From the NCBI GenBank assembly GCA_963838735.1, contig CAWISG010000008.1, forward strand, positions 1 through 64,000: 64,000 nt of DNA. Direction: 5' to 3'. Made by a program: the position numbers and the translations under genes. This DNA is from Parerythrobacter_A sp963838735 (GTDB taxonomy: Bacteria > Pseudomonadota > Alphaproteobacteria > Sphingomonadales > Sphingomonadaceae). How positions within the stretch are numbered: the stretch's first letter is position 1; each line of letters begins with the position of its first letter. Positions 27,577 through 36,270 of the stretch are shown piece after piece. The notes beneath the pieces are model-generated. The model had not been told where the DNA came from, did not search any database, and saw only the letters and a list, made by a program, of their open reading frames with translations.

Positions 27577-28823
27577 ATGAACACACCCAATGGGGCCAGA
27601 ACCCCCGGACTGCCCGCGCGCCGCGCGGCGCTGCATATGCTCGATGCCGTCCTGCGGCGGGGCGAGACGCTGGAACAGGCGGCGCATAGCGCCTTGCGCG
27701 CGCTGAAGGCAGGGCCGGACCGCGGACTGGCGCGCGCAATAGCCAACGAGGTGCTGCGCTGGCTGGTTGATCTGGACGCGCTGATCGATGGCGCGATGGT
27801 CAGGCCGCTGCCGTCCGATTCCAAACCGCGCATGGTGCTGCGCCTGATGTGGCACAATGGCTGCGGCTGGAAACAGCGCCGCACGCCGTCATCGCCACCG
27901 GCCTGCCACTGCTCGCCATCGGCCCGCGCAAGCTGGCGCATGGCGTCTTCTCCACCTTGTCGAAGCGCGCGGCGACGCTGCCCGAAATACCGACCTTGCC
28001 CGATGCGGTGCAGATGCGCTGGGGCGACCGTGCGCCAGCCATTGCCAGCGGGCTCGCCACCCCGCCGCCGCTCGACCTCGCCTTGCGCAAACCGAACGAG
28101 ACGGCAGCGTGGGCGAACCGGCTCGCAGCGGACAGCCATGCCCCCGGCCACTTGCGTTTGCCGCGCGGCGCGGCGGTCGAGACGATCGAGGGCTATGCCG
28201 ACGGCGCATGGTGGGTGCAGGACTTTGCCGCCTCGCTGCCGGTGCGGCTGTTGGGCGAAGGGGGCGGGAAGCATGTGCTGGACCTGTGCGCGGCGCCCGG
28301 TGGCAAGACGATGCAACTGGCGGCGGCGGGCTGGAACGTGACGGCGCTCGACCAGAGCAAGCGGCGGCTTGGCGTGCTGAAAGACAATCTGAAACGCACG
28401 AAGCTGACCGCTTCCACCGTGCGCGCCGATGCGCTGGTGTGGGAGCCGAAGCACCGCTTCGACGCCATCCTGCTCGACGCGCCCTGCACCGCCACGGGCA
28501 CTTGCCGCCGCCACCCCGACGTGCTGCATCGTATCGGGGCGGGCGATATTAGCGCGCAGGCGCAATTGCAGGCAAAGCTGCTGGAACGTGCCGCAGAGTG
28601 GCTGAAACCCGGCGGCACGCTGGTCTATGCGGTGTGTTCGCTGGAGCAGGAGGAGGGCGAGGCGCAGGCCGCAAATGTCGCGCTGACGCCTGCGCCCATT
28701 ACGGCGGACGAACTGCCGGCCGGCCTGCAACCGACTCCCGAAGGCTGGCTGCGTACGCATCCCGGCCTGATGCGCGAAGAGGGCGGGATGGACGGCTTCT
28801 TCATGGCGCGGTGGCGGGGCTAG
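27577..28823 (+). pseudogene. rsmB: rRNA cytosine-C5 methyltransferase (RsmB/NOP2 family), interrupted by a frameshift
   Basis: The first frame gives the N-terminal NusB-like domain (AALHMLDAVLRRGETLEQAAHSALRAL...) to about 27850. The next frame back continues with AQWLRLETAPHAVIATGLPLL and runs to 28823. The second part holds the SAM site VLDLCAAPGGKTMQLA, LDAPCTATGTCRRHPD with the TC catalytic Cys, and VYAVCSLEQEEGE. The junction ATG-(?)TG-GCA-CAA fits loss of one base at 27847-27852. Joined, it would be about 415 aa, normal for RsmB (16S C967 methylation). Either a lesion or a sequence error. Confidence 0.88.
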
Positions 28824-28940
28824 GGGGCAGCAGTTGGGTGGAAAGCGGACGGTCGGCTGTTGGGCACCAACCTTGCCATTCGGACATAATCGAGCAATCT
28901 TCTCAAATCTGGAGAACGTAGAGAAAAAGCTGTTCATGCA

Positions 28941-29478
28941 CCCCAGATCGTCGCGATAAATGGCGTTAGCAGCGTTGGTAAAACGTCGGTGGCTTAGGCA
29001 ATTCAAAATCACGCAAGCAGAGCTTTCTGCATTTGCAACTGGATGATTTCTCGCGGATGCTTCCCCGCCGCGCTTTTGAAAGTCAGGAAGGACTGGTTTT
29101 CAACCGTATCGACAGTCATACAATTGATGTGCAATCCGGCGACCTAGTCGAGCGCGCTTTAGCTGGCATGCGCAAGCCGTCGCCTCGATGGCTGAATGCG
29201 GCAACAACATGGTAGTCGATGACGTATTCTTTGCGGACGAAGACGCTGATTACCGCCGATTGCTGAAGCAATATGACTTTCAGTTTGTCGGGCTCTTCGC
29301 GCCGCTGGAGGTCGTGCAGGAAAGGGAACGCATGCGCGGTGATAGGGATATTGGCCTAGCTAAGGGCCAATTTGAACGGGTTCACAAAGGCAGAGTTTAC
29401 GACCTTAAGATGGACACCTGGCAAAATTCTCCGGATCAGATCGCACAAAAAATATGCAAGGCTTTCTCGCTTCGCTAA
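28941..29478 (+). pseudogene. Chloramphenicol phosphotransferase-like P-loop kinase, degraded
   Basis: Reconstructed across three frames. It begins IVAINGVSSVGKTSVA with a Walker A at about 28962-28988, then meets TAG at 28995. Near 29022-29026 the frame slips and continues LHLQLDDFSRMLPRRAFESQEGL. Near 29171-29175 it slips again and continues AVASMAECGNNMVVDDVFF to LKMDTWQNSPDQIAQKICKAF, ending at 29478. This is the layout of the CPT-like family (PF07931). Both slips fit loss of a single base. The segment is less GC-rich than its neighbours, which suggests an acquired gene now decaying. The start is not identifiable. Confidence 0.8.
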
Positions 29479-29554
29479 CCGTAACGCTCGTCCGCTCTCG
29501 GATTGGCAGCGGGAGGCCCCGAACGGCTGACATGGGGTCGAAAGCCGACGTTGA

Positions 29555-30109
29555 CTACTCCCGCACCTTGTCCTGAAAGCTCTTCCTCAGTTTCATGATC
29601 TTGGGGGGGATCGTCGCCTGGCAGTAGGGATTGCGCTGGCCTTCGCCGCCCCAGTATTCCTGGTGGTAGTCCTCGGCGCGGTACCACGGGAACTGCTGCG
29701 CACCGTCGGAGAACCCTTCGATGCCGGTCACGACCTTGCCGCCCTGTTCGGCGTTCGCGCGGTCCAGCGCGGCTTCGGCTTCGGCCTGCTGCGCGGCGTC
29801 GAGCGGGAAGATGGCGCTGCGATACTGGGTGCCGACATCGTTGCCCTGCCGGTTCAGCTGCGTGGCGTCATGCGTGCCCATGAACACATCGAGAATCTCG
29901 CCATAGCTGATGGTGTCGGGATCGTAAGTTACCTTCACGCCTTCGGCATGGCCGGTCGTGCCGCTGCACACTGCCTTATAAGTGGGGTCGGCAACATCGC
30001 CGCCGATATAGCCGCTTTCCACGGCATCCACCCCGATCACATCCTTGAACACCGCTTCGGTGCACCAGAAGCATCCGCCTGCTACAATCGCCTGTTCTGT
30101 ATCCGCCAT
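29555..30109 (-). CDS. msrA: Peptide-methionine (S)-S-oxide reductase MsrA
   Basis: 184 aa from the ATG at 30109, which has AGGAGAT 7 bases upstream; a longer frame to 30166 lacks family sequence. It reduces methionine-S-sulfoxide. The catalytic Cys13 is in GGCFWCTEAVF, followed by VESGYIGG, TGHAEGVKVTYDP and the TQLNRQGNDVGTQYRSAIF block; AEDYHQEYW and a C-terminal Cys (NPYCQA) complete the family pattern. It is encoded alone and divergent from the next gene. Confidence 0.95.
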   Translation of the reverse strand: MADTEQAIVAGGCFWCTEAVFKDVIGVDAVESGYIGGDVADPTYKAVCSGTTGHAEGVKVTYDPDTISYGEILDVFMGTHDATQLNRQGNDVGTQYRSAIFPLDAAQQAEAEAALDRANAEQGGKVVTGIEGFSDGAQQFPWYRAEDYHQEYWGGEGQRNPYCQATIPPKIMKLRKSFQDKVRE

Positions 30110-30219
30110 CGTGATTATCTCCTGTCTCTCGGGCCACGAGATAGGAACGCGGCCCTGCCTTGTCATCGTGTGTCACGCCACTAAGATGCGCGGCAACATC
30201 ACACTCTGGGAGAATATCA

Positions 30220-31065
30220 ATGCGCCTTCTGCTCGCTGCCGCCGCCCCGCTCGCCATTCTGGGCCTCGCCGCCCCTGCGCACGCCGACCATCATGCCGAA
30301 ATGGCGGCGGTGTCGCCCGATGCGTTCGCCACCGTGCTCGCCGATGCGCGCCGCGATGAAGACCGCGCTCGCGACGAATTTCGCAACCCTGCCGAAACGC
30401 TCGCGTTCTTCGGTGTGCGGCCCGGCCAGACCGTTGCCGAATATGCGCCCGGTGGCGGCTGGTACACACGCGTCATCGCGCCCTATGTCGGCACCACGGG
30501 CAAATATGTCGGCCTTAATTTCGGCCCCGGCGGCATGGTGCCCGCCGGCATGACCGACCGGTTGAACGCTTTCCCCGATACCTTCGGCCCGCAAGTCGTC
30601 GAACAGACCGGCATTCCTGCCGAGAACGTCTCCGCCTTCATCACGACGCAGGCGGGCGAGGCGACCGACGGGACGGTCGACCGGGTGCTGATCGTGCGCA
30701 TGATGCACAATCTGATGCGCTGGGGCATCGCCGATACCGAGCTGATGGCGATGCGCCGGATGCTGAAGGATGATGGCATGGTCGGCATCGTGCAGCACAT
30801 GGCGCCCGAAGGCATGCCGTTCGACATGACCAATGGCAGCAAGGGCTATCTGAAGAAATCCGATGTCATCAAGACAATGGAGCTGGCCGGGTTCGAACTG
30901 GCGGCGGAAAGCTTCGTCAACGCCAATCCGCGCGATACCGCCGATTACGAAGGCGGCGTGTGGACACTGCCGCCGCGTCTCTCGCAAGGCGACACCGACC
31001 GCGCCCGTTACGAGGCGATCGGTGAAAGCAACCGCATGACGCTGCTGTTCAAAAAGGCAAAGTGA
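30220..31065 (+). CDS. Secreted methyltransferase-like protein
   Basis: 281 aa from the ATG at 30220. It begins with a signal peptide (RLLLAAAAPLAILGLAAPAHAD, about 2-23, cleaved after AHA). The mature part looks like a class I methyltransferase: a motif-I-like VAEYAPGGGWYTRVIAPYV, then LIVRMMHNLMRWG and MRRMLKDDGMVGIVQHMA, where motif IV/V regions fall. A signal peptide on a SAM-type fold is odd, since SAM is not expected in the periplasm; the real activity is unknown. The stop overlaps the next gene's start, giving a two-gene unit. Confidence 0.8.
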   Translation: MRLLLAAAAPLAILGLAAPAHADHHAEMAAVSPDAFATVLADARRDEDRARDEFRNPAETLAFFGVRPGQTVAEYAPGGGWYTRVIAPYVGTTGKYVGLNFGPGGMVPAGMTDRLNAFPDTFGPQVVEQTGIPAENVSAFITTQAGEATDGTVDRVLIVRMMHNLMRWGIADTELMAMRRMLKDDGMVGIVQHMAPEGMPFDMTNGSKGYLKKSDVIKTMELAGFELAAESFVNANPRDTADYEGGVWTLPPRLSQGDTDRARYEAIGESNRMTLLFKKAK

Positions 31066-31835
31066 ACAGCGCCTTGCGCCTTGCCGGGGCGGCGTTGATC
31101 GTCGCCCCGCTTGCCGCGTGTAGCTACGCGCCCAACGACGAACGCGGCGTCGCGCGCGGCGAAACCCTGCTGTCGGTCAGCGCCAGCGGGCAAGCCGACA
31201 TGGTGCCCGACGAGGCGCAGTTCGATGCGGGTATGGAAAGCTTCGGCGGCACCGCGCGCACCGCGAGCGAGGCCAACGGCGTGGCAATGAGCAAGGTCGT
31301 GGCGGCTCTGCGCGCGTTGGATATTCCCGAAAAGGATATCCAGACCCGCACCGTCGGCATCCAGCGCATCCGCTATGGCGACCGCGAGGGCCAGTATCAG
31401 GCGAACAACATCGTTTCGGTGACGATCCGCGACGTGGACCGTGCGGGCGCTGCCGTCACGGCAGTGAGCGAGGCGGGCGCGAATATCCTGAGCGGGCCGG
31501 ACCTGCGCCTGTCCGACCCCGAAGCCGCCGCCAACACCGCCTATACCGCTGCCTACACCGCGGCGCGCGCGCGGGCACTGGCCTATGCCGATGCCGCCGA
31601 CATGGATATCGCGCGGGTGCTCTATATCCGCGACGCGGGCGGATCGCAGGGCGGGCGCTGGTTCCAGGGCGCGCAGGCGATGGACCTGGAAATCGGCATG
31701 GCACCGCCACCGCCCGTCGCACCCGCGCGTCCGGTGTCACGCGGTCCGATGCCCGAAAGCGGCGGCGGGATCATGGCGGGGCAGACCACCAGTGCGGTAA
31801 CGGTGCAGGTGGACTTCGCGCTGGCTCCGAAATAG
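31062..31835 (+). CDS. SIMPL-domain (DUF541) lipoprotein
   Basis: 257 aa from the GTG at 31062. A lipobox-like APLAACSYAP (Cys at about 21) suggests a lipoprotein. The SIMPL/DUF541 domain follows: TLLSVSASGQADMVPDEAQF, KDIQTRTVGIQRI and VSVTIRDVDRAGAAVTAVSEAGANI are typical, as is the repeated Ala-rich helix AYTAAYTAARARALAYADAA. A proline-rich stretch precedes the last strand. The family is envelope-located with no firm molecular role. Translationally coupled to the preceding secreted methyltransferase-like gene. Confidence 0.85.
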   Translation: MNSALRLAGAALIVAPLAACSYAPNDERGVARGETLLSVSASGQADMVPDEAQFDAGMESFGGTARTASEANGVAMSKVVAALRALDIPEKDIQTRTVGIQRIRYGDREGQYQANNIVSVTIRDVDRAGAAVTAVSEAGANILSGPDLRLSDPEAAANTAYTAAYTAARARALAYADAADMDIARVLYIRDAGGSQGGRWFQGAQAMDLEIGMAPPPPVAPARPVSRGPMPESGGGIMAGQTTSAVTVQVDFALAPK

Positions 31836-31847
31836 CGGACAGAAGCG

Positions 31848-32711
31848 ATGACCAAGATTACCGTCGCCGCGCTGCAACTGCCGCTGCACGCAGCCGACCA
31901 GGCCGATAATATCGATGCCGTTGCGCACCTGGTCGAACGCGCGGCGGGCGAGGGCGCGGATATCGTGCTGCCACCCGAACTGTTCAGCGGTGCCTATTTC
32001 TGCCGCGAGGAGGACGAGGCGCTGTTCGCGCTGGCGCGCCCGCTGGACGAAAGCCCGGCGGTCCGCGCGATGCGGAAGCTGGCAAAGCGCCACGCCATCG
32101 CAATCCCGACAAGCTTCTTCGAACGCGACGGGCAGCATTATTACAACACGCTGGCGATGGTCGGGCCGGATGGCGAAGTGACGGGCACCTATCGCAAGAG
32201 CCATATTCCCGACGGACCGGGTTACGAGGAAAAGTTCTATTTCCGCCCCGGCAATAGCGGTTTTCGCGTGTGGGACGTGTCGCATTCGGGCGGCGTGACT
32301 CGCATCGGCGTGGGAATATGCTGGGACCAGTGGTTTCCCGAAGCCGCACGCGCGATGGCGCTGATGGGGGCCGAAGTGTTGTTATATCCCACTGCCATCG
32401 GTTCCGAACCCTACGATGCTGCGTTCGACACCAGCCGCATGTGGCGGCGCGCGATGCAGGGGCACGCGGTGTCGAACTGCATGCCGGTGCTCGCCGCCAA
32501 CCGCACGGGAACCGAAGGGGGCCAGACCTTTTACGGCCACAGCTTCATCGCCAATGAATGGGGCGATCTGGTGGGCGAATTCGGTGCGGGCGAGGAGGGT
32601 GTGCTCGTCGCCACCTTCGATCTGGCACAATGCGCGAAGCACCGCGCGGGCATGGGCTTTTTCCGCGACCGCCGACCAGACCTCTATGGCCGGTTGTGCG
32701 AGGACATCTGA
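31848..32711 (+). CDS. aguB: N-carbamoylputrescine amidase
   Basis: 287 aa nitrilase-superfamily enzyme. It hydrolyses N-carbamoylputrescine to putrescine in the agmatine route of polyamine synthesis. The triad is visible: Glu44 (LPPELFSG), Lys117 (YRKSHIP) and Cys158 (GICWDQWFPE). The DGPGYEEKFYFRPG and YPTAIGSEP blocks are typical of AguB rather than other nitrilases. The usual partner agmatine deiminase (aguA) is not in this window. 12 bases separate it from the SIMPL gene; folK overlaps its 3' end. Confidence 0.92.
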   Translation: MTKITVAALQLPLHAADQADNIDAVAHLVERAAGEGADIVLPPELFSGAYFCREEDEALFALARPLDESPAVRAMRKLAKRHAIAIPTSFFERDGQHYYNTLAMVGPDGEVTGTYRKSHIPDGPGYEEKFYFRPGNSGFRVWDVSHSGGVTRIGVGICWDQWFPEAARAMALMGAEVLLYPTAIGSEPYDAAFDTSRMWRRAMQGHAVSNCMPVLAANRTGTEGGQTFYGHSFIANEWGDLVGEFGAGEEGVLVATFDLAQCAKHRAGMGFFRDRRPDLYGRLCEDI

Positions 32712-33208
32712 CCAACTGCTACCTCATCGCAGTCGGCGGCAATATCCGCCACCATCGTCACGGGAACCCGCGCAAGGTGCTGGCCGCAGCGGCGGCCGAT
32801 GTCGCGGCGCTGGGCACGGTCGCCACCGTGTCGCGCATTATCGAAAGCGAACCGCTCGGCCCGTCGCGACGCCGCTATGCGAACGGCGCGCTCGTGCTGG
32901 AAAGCACGCTCGAACCGGAGTCGCTGCTTGATGCCCTGCAACAGATCGAACGCGATTACGGCACCCGGCGCGGACGGCGCTGGACGGCCAGGGTGCTCGA
33001 TCTCGATATTGTCCTGTGGAGCGGGGGGCGTTTCGCCTCGCGGCGCCTCACCATCCCGCACCCGGCATTCCGCACAAGGCGCTTCGTGCTCGACCCGGCG
33101 CGAACCATCGCGCCCGGCTGGCGCGATCCGGTTACCGGGCGGACCCTGATGCAACTCGCCGCCACGCTCCGAAAAGTGCGGCAGCGAGCTGGCAAAGCGG
33201 GCCCGTAA
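32696..33208 (+). CDS. folK: 2-amino-4-hydroxy-6-hydroxymethyldihydropteridine pyrophosphokinase
   Basis: About 170 aa from the GTG at 32696, which overlaps aguB by 16 bases; a CTG at 32708 is the alternative and sits closer to the conserved N-terminus (YLIAVGGNIRHH). It transfers pyrophosphate to the pterin in folate synthesis. Conserved parts are VSRIIESEPLGPSRRRYANGALVLES, LQQIERDYGTRRGRRWTARVLDLDIVLW, and LTIPHPAFRTRRFVLDPARTIAPGW. The start is uncertain because no strong ATG is available. Confidence 0.88.
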   Translation: MRGHLTNCYLIAVGGNIRHHRHGNPRKVLAAAAADVAALGTVATVSRIIESEPLGPSRRRYANGALVLESTLEPESLLDALQQIERDYGTRRGRRWTARVLDLDIVLWSGGRFASRRLTIPHPAFRTRRFVLDPARTIAPGWRDPVTGRTLMQLAATLRKVRQRAGKAGP

Positions 33209-33299
33209 GTTCGAATTGCAAGGCTTAAGCGGCGGTCCTGCAACGACGGCGACCGAACGCGATGCCGCCTAAGGTCGGCGAACGATCCGGTTTCGATCT

Positions 33300-33449
33300 T
33301 TTTCGACGCAACTGGCATTCGAGACCGGCTGGAACAGCGAGGCTATCGTCCATCTCAACCGCTATGTCTCCTACGCGGCTGGCGACGCGCTGGCCCCTTT
33401 CGTGCCAGCTGAAATGCTGCGCGCCGATGGCGGACCGGCCAAGGCCTAA
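33300..33449 (+). pseudogene. Unidentified coding remnant
   Basis: In the frame containing 33318 the translation FETGWNSEAIVHLNRYVSYA followed by AGDALAPFVPAEMLRADGGPAKA reads like genuine protein and stops at about 33448, but it has no start and no complete domain. I do not recognise the family. Together with the TPR fragment that follows, it suggests a decayed gene or genes between folK and tRNA-Lys. Confidence 0.35.
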
Positions 33450-33693
33450 CGATCCCGCCCAGAAGCGGCTGGAGCTGGGCGATGCAAAAGGCGCGCTGGC
33501 GCTTGCACGCACGGCGCACGGGTCAGCGAAGGACGACGCGACCCTGCTCGATGCGCCGGGTTGGGTAATCTTCAAATGCAGCGGTTCGAAGGCGAAGGCG
33601 CGCACCCTGATCGCCCGCGCTGCATGACTGAGGCCTTCAGACAACGCGGTCGCCGCCAACCCGCGTGCGGTGGAGGCAGCAGCGGGCGCTTGA
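33450..33693 (+). pseudogene. Remnant of a tetratricopeptide-repeat protein
   Basis: RLELGDAKGALALARTAHG and DDATLLDAPGWVIFKCSGSKAKARTLIARAA match the end of a TPR array (the usual form is LGWVxFKxGxxxxARxLLxRAA). After TGA at 33625-33627 the same frame resumes with NAVAANPRAVEAAAGA to a stop at 33691-33693. There is no start codon or upstream domain. The piece is too short and broken to be functional. Confidence 0.6.
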
Positions 33694-33732
33694 CCAACAC
33701 CCAGCGCCTGCTAGGGACCGCCCCCGTGGTCA

Positions 33733-33808
33733 GGGCCGTTAGCTCAGTTGGTAGAGCAACTGACTTTTAATCAGTAGGTCGCTGGTTCGAACCCAGCACG
33801 GCTCACCA
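33733..33808 (+). tRNA. tRNA-Lys (anticodon TTT)
   Basis: A 76-base cloverleaf with encoded CCA. Acceptor GGGCCGT pairs with ACGGCTC (one G-U), the D arm contains AGCTCAGTTGGTAGAGC, the anticodon stem ACTGA/TCAGT encloses CTTTTAA giving anticodon TTT, and the T arm is CTGGTTCGAACCCAG. It stands at the junction between decayed fragments and the glycosyltransferase island. Confidence 0.98.
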
Positions 33809-34191
33809 CGTTCTCAGTGACCGTTAGAGCAATGGTTCATCAATACCGTCAGATCTGACAACCGCATGAACAGGCTGTCCGCCATACGGCCAGCGAGGGC
33901 CACGATGATCCCAGGGTTGTGGGTGGCTGGCGACACAGTTGTTGGACACGAGTGCGCCGGCGCGCCGGGCGTGAAGCGGCTACCCTGTGCAAATGCAATT
34001 GGCCGCGTTGCGATAATCGCTGAGGCACGGCCACCCTAAAACGTCCGAGAATACGAACGCTCACCATTCGTCGCCATGTCTGATCTTATATAACATAGTT
34101 TATAAAATTGACTGTAACATATACTAAAACCGGAACGCGCCGGTCGACTGTCTCCTTCTTCTAGTGTTTTCAACACGACGAAAGGGATTGA
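33809..34191. other. Intergenic stretch after tRNA-Lys; degenerate sequence and an AT-rich upstream region
   Basis: No supported gene. The first 200 bases contain a short plausible peptide (VAGDTVVGHECAGAPGVKRL...) without start or context, perhaps a remnant. From about 34080 to 34135 the sequence becomes strongly AT-rich (TATATAACATAGTTTATAAA), the likely promoter region of the glycosyltransferase operon. A ttgact/tatact pair is present but its spacing is too short for a standard promoter. Confidence 0.5.
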
Positions 34192-36270
34192 ATGCAGGTT
34201 CTCGCTATAGCTCTGGGTGGGTGCGTCCGTGGGACACCGCGATATGGTGTTACCGAGGATACCGGCGGGCATATTACCTACCTGCTCGGTTCCATGCGTG
34301 CCTTGTCCGAACGCGAGGACGTATCGCGGGCCGAGATCGTTACACGAATGTTCGATGCGCCTGACCTTGGCGCGATCCATTCCTGCCCGAGCGAGCAGAT
34401 AGCGCCCTGTCTTGTCATCACGCGCATCGATAGCGGCAATCGCAAGTACCTTGCCAAAGAAAGACTTGCCGCAGACCTTCCGGCCTTTACCGCGGCACTG
34501 ATCGCCGAACTGCAGTCCCGTGATCGTTTGCCAGATGTGATCCACGCGCATTTTGCCGATGCTGCGCAGGTTGCCGCCGACATACGGGATGCATTGGGCA
34601 TCCCGTTTATCTATACCGCCCATTCGCTCGGCATCGACAAACGCGGAACCTGTGACACGCTATCGGTCGCTCTTGAAGCACGCATAGCGCAGGAAGACAG
34701 CGCAATAGCAGCGGCGGACCTCACCATCGGGTCGTCGCGGGATGAATGCGAGCGGCAGTTGGTTGCCTATCCATCGGCGGACGGAACGCGCATTGAGCGC
34801 ATCCGTCCGGGTATCGACAAAACCCCTGCATCTTCGGAGGACATGACGCGGGCGAGTGCTTTGATTGAGCCGTTCCTCCGCAATGTCGAGAAGCCAATCA
34901 TACTGGCCATTGCGCGGCCGGTAAAAAAGAAGAACCTTGCCGCTTTGGTGGAGGCCTACGCGCATAGCGAAAAACTCCGGCAGTCAGCCAATCTCGTTAT
35001 TCTTCCGGGTCTTCGGCATTCCGTAGGTCATGGCGAAGCCGAACAGGTCGAGGTGCTGCGTAATCTGATCGATCTGATCGACGGCCATGATTTGCATGGT
35101 ATGGTAGCGTATCCCCGTCAGCACGATGCATCGCAGGTGCGCGGCCTGTATGCATTGGCGCGACAATCAATGGGCGTGTTTGTCAATCCGGCTTTGGTCG
35201 AACCGTTTGGGCTCACTATCCTAGAGGCGGCGGTGCACGGCTTGCCAGTGGTGGCGACGTGCCATGGTGGCCCGAGCGACATTATCGATGAAATTGAACA
35301 TGGCGTCGTGGTCGAGCCGACCGATCCAGGCGCAATCAGCACCGCTATCGAGACGATCATGACGGACAGCACGGCATGGCATCGGGCCTCTGCCAATGCT
35401 TTAGCGAACATCCGCCGGGTAACATGGACGCATTACGCGCGAAGCTTCCACAAGGTAGCCGCTGCTCTTGTACGGCCGGCTGCGACGCCGACTGTCAGTG
35501 CGAAACAGCCTACGTTGCTTATAAGCGATATCGATAATACCCTAACGGGGTGCCGCGCGTCTGCGGCTCGATTAACGCAGTTTCTCGGGCATCGCGATGA
35601 TGTGGCGTTCGGCGTGGCCACCGGGCGGTCCCTTACAGAAGCCCGGCGAGTCATGCGCGACTGGGACCTGCCCGAACCTGCCTTCTGGATAACTTCCGTT
35701 GGCACCGAAATATACTGGCAAAAGCCAAACGGTCTCGTCGCGGATGAAGTGTTCGCTGCCATGCACGACAACGCCTGGGACCACGCATCCATATCGGCGG
35801 CGCTGGACGGTATCCGCAGCCTGAAACCGCAGGGCGTGGTCGACCAGCGCCAGTTCAAGTTGAGTTATACGTTAGACGATGTGTCGCAACTGAGCGCAGT
35901 ACGCGCAGCGGTAATTTCGTCAGGCATCCCGGCTCGGGTGGTTTTCAGCCACGATCATCTGCTCGATGTGCTTCCTCTTTCGGCTGGCAAGAGCGCAGCA
36001 GTGTCGCATGTGGCTGCGACATTTGGTTTGGCAATGGATCGCATTATCGTGGCGGGCGACAGTGGTAACGATACCGATATGCTGACCGATTGTCCGAATG
36101 CGGTTGTCGTTGGCAATTGCGAACCCGAATTGCGCATATTGGGCGAGAAGGGCATGGCGTATCAGGCGCAGGGCAACCATGCAGCTGGCGTCTTGGAAGG
36201 GCTTCGCATGTATTTGCAAGCGTGGGACGAAGATTTTCGCGAGGACGGTTTGCTGGAGCACGCAGCATGA
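34192..36270 (+). CDS. Sucrose-phosphate-synthase-like glycosyltransferase fused to a sucrose-phosphatase-like HAD domain
   Basis: 692 aa. Residues 1 to about 430 are a GT4/GT-B glycosyltransferase of the sucrose-phosphate synthase type: DTGGHITYLLGSMRAL at the N-terminus, DVIHAHFADAAQVA, SRDECERQL, AIARPVKKKNLAALVEAY, and VNPALVEPFGLTILEAAVHGLPVVAT. From about 440 a HAD-IIB phosphatase follows, with motif I Asp446 in SDIDNTLTG and the late motif VAGDSGNDTDML. This predicts a sugar-phosphate-linked disaccharide made and dephosphorylated by one polypeptide. Sucrose is the simplest guess; mannosylfructose or a glycoside is possible. First gene of an overlapping operon. Confidence 0.85.
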   Translation: MQVLAIALGGCVRGTPRYGVTEDTGGHITYLLGSMRALSEREDVSRAEIVTRMFDAPDLGAIHSCPSEQIAPCLVITRIDSGNRKYLAKERLAADLPAFTAALIAELQSRDRLPDVIHAHFADAAQVAADIRDALGIPFIYTAHSLGIDKRGTCDTLSVALEARIAQEDSAIAAADLTIGSSRDECERQLVAYPSADGTRIERIRPGIDKTPASSEDMTRASALIEPFLRNVEKPIILAIARPVKKKNLAALVEAYAHSEKLRQSANLVILPGLRHSVGHGEAEQVEVLRNLIDLIDGHDLHGMVAYPRQHDASQVRGLYALARQSMGVFVNPALVEPFGLTILEAAVHGLPVVATCHGGPSDIIDEIEHGVVVEPTDPGAISTAIETIMTDSTAWHRASANALANIRRVTWTHYARSFHKVAAALVRPAATPTVSAKQPTLLISDIDNTLTGCRASAARLTQFLGHRDDVAFGVATGRSLTEARRVMRDWDLPEPAFWITSVGTEIYWQKPNGLVADEVFAAMHDNAWDHASISAALDGIRSLKPQGVVDQRQFKLSYTLDDVSQLSAVRAAVISSGIPARVVFSHDHLLDVLPLSAGKSAAVSHVAATFGLAMDRIIVAGDSGNDTDMLTDCPNAVVVGNCEPELRILGEKGMAYQAQGNHAAGVLEGLRMYLQAWDEDFREDGLLEHAA

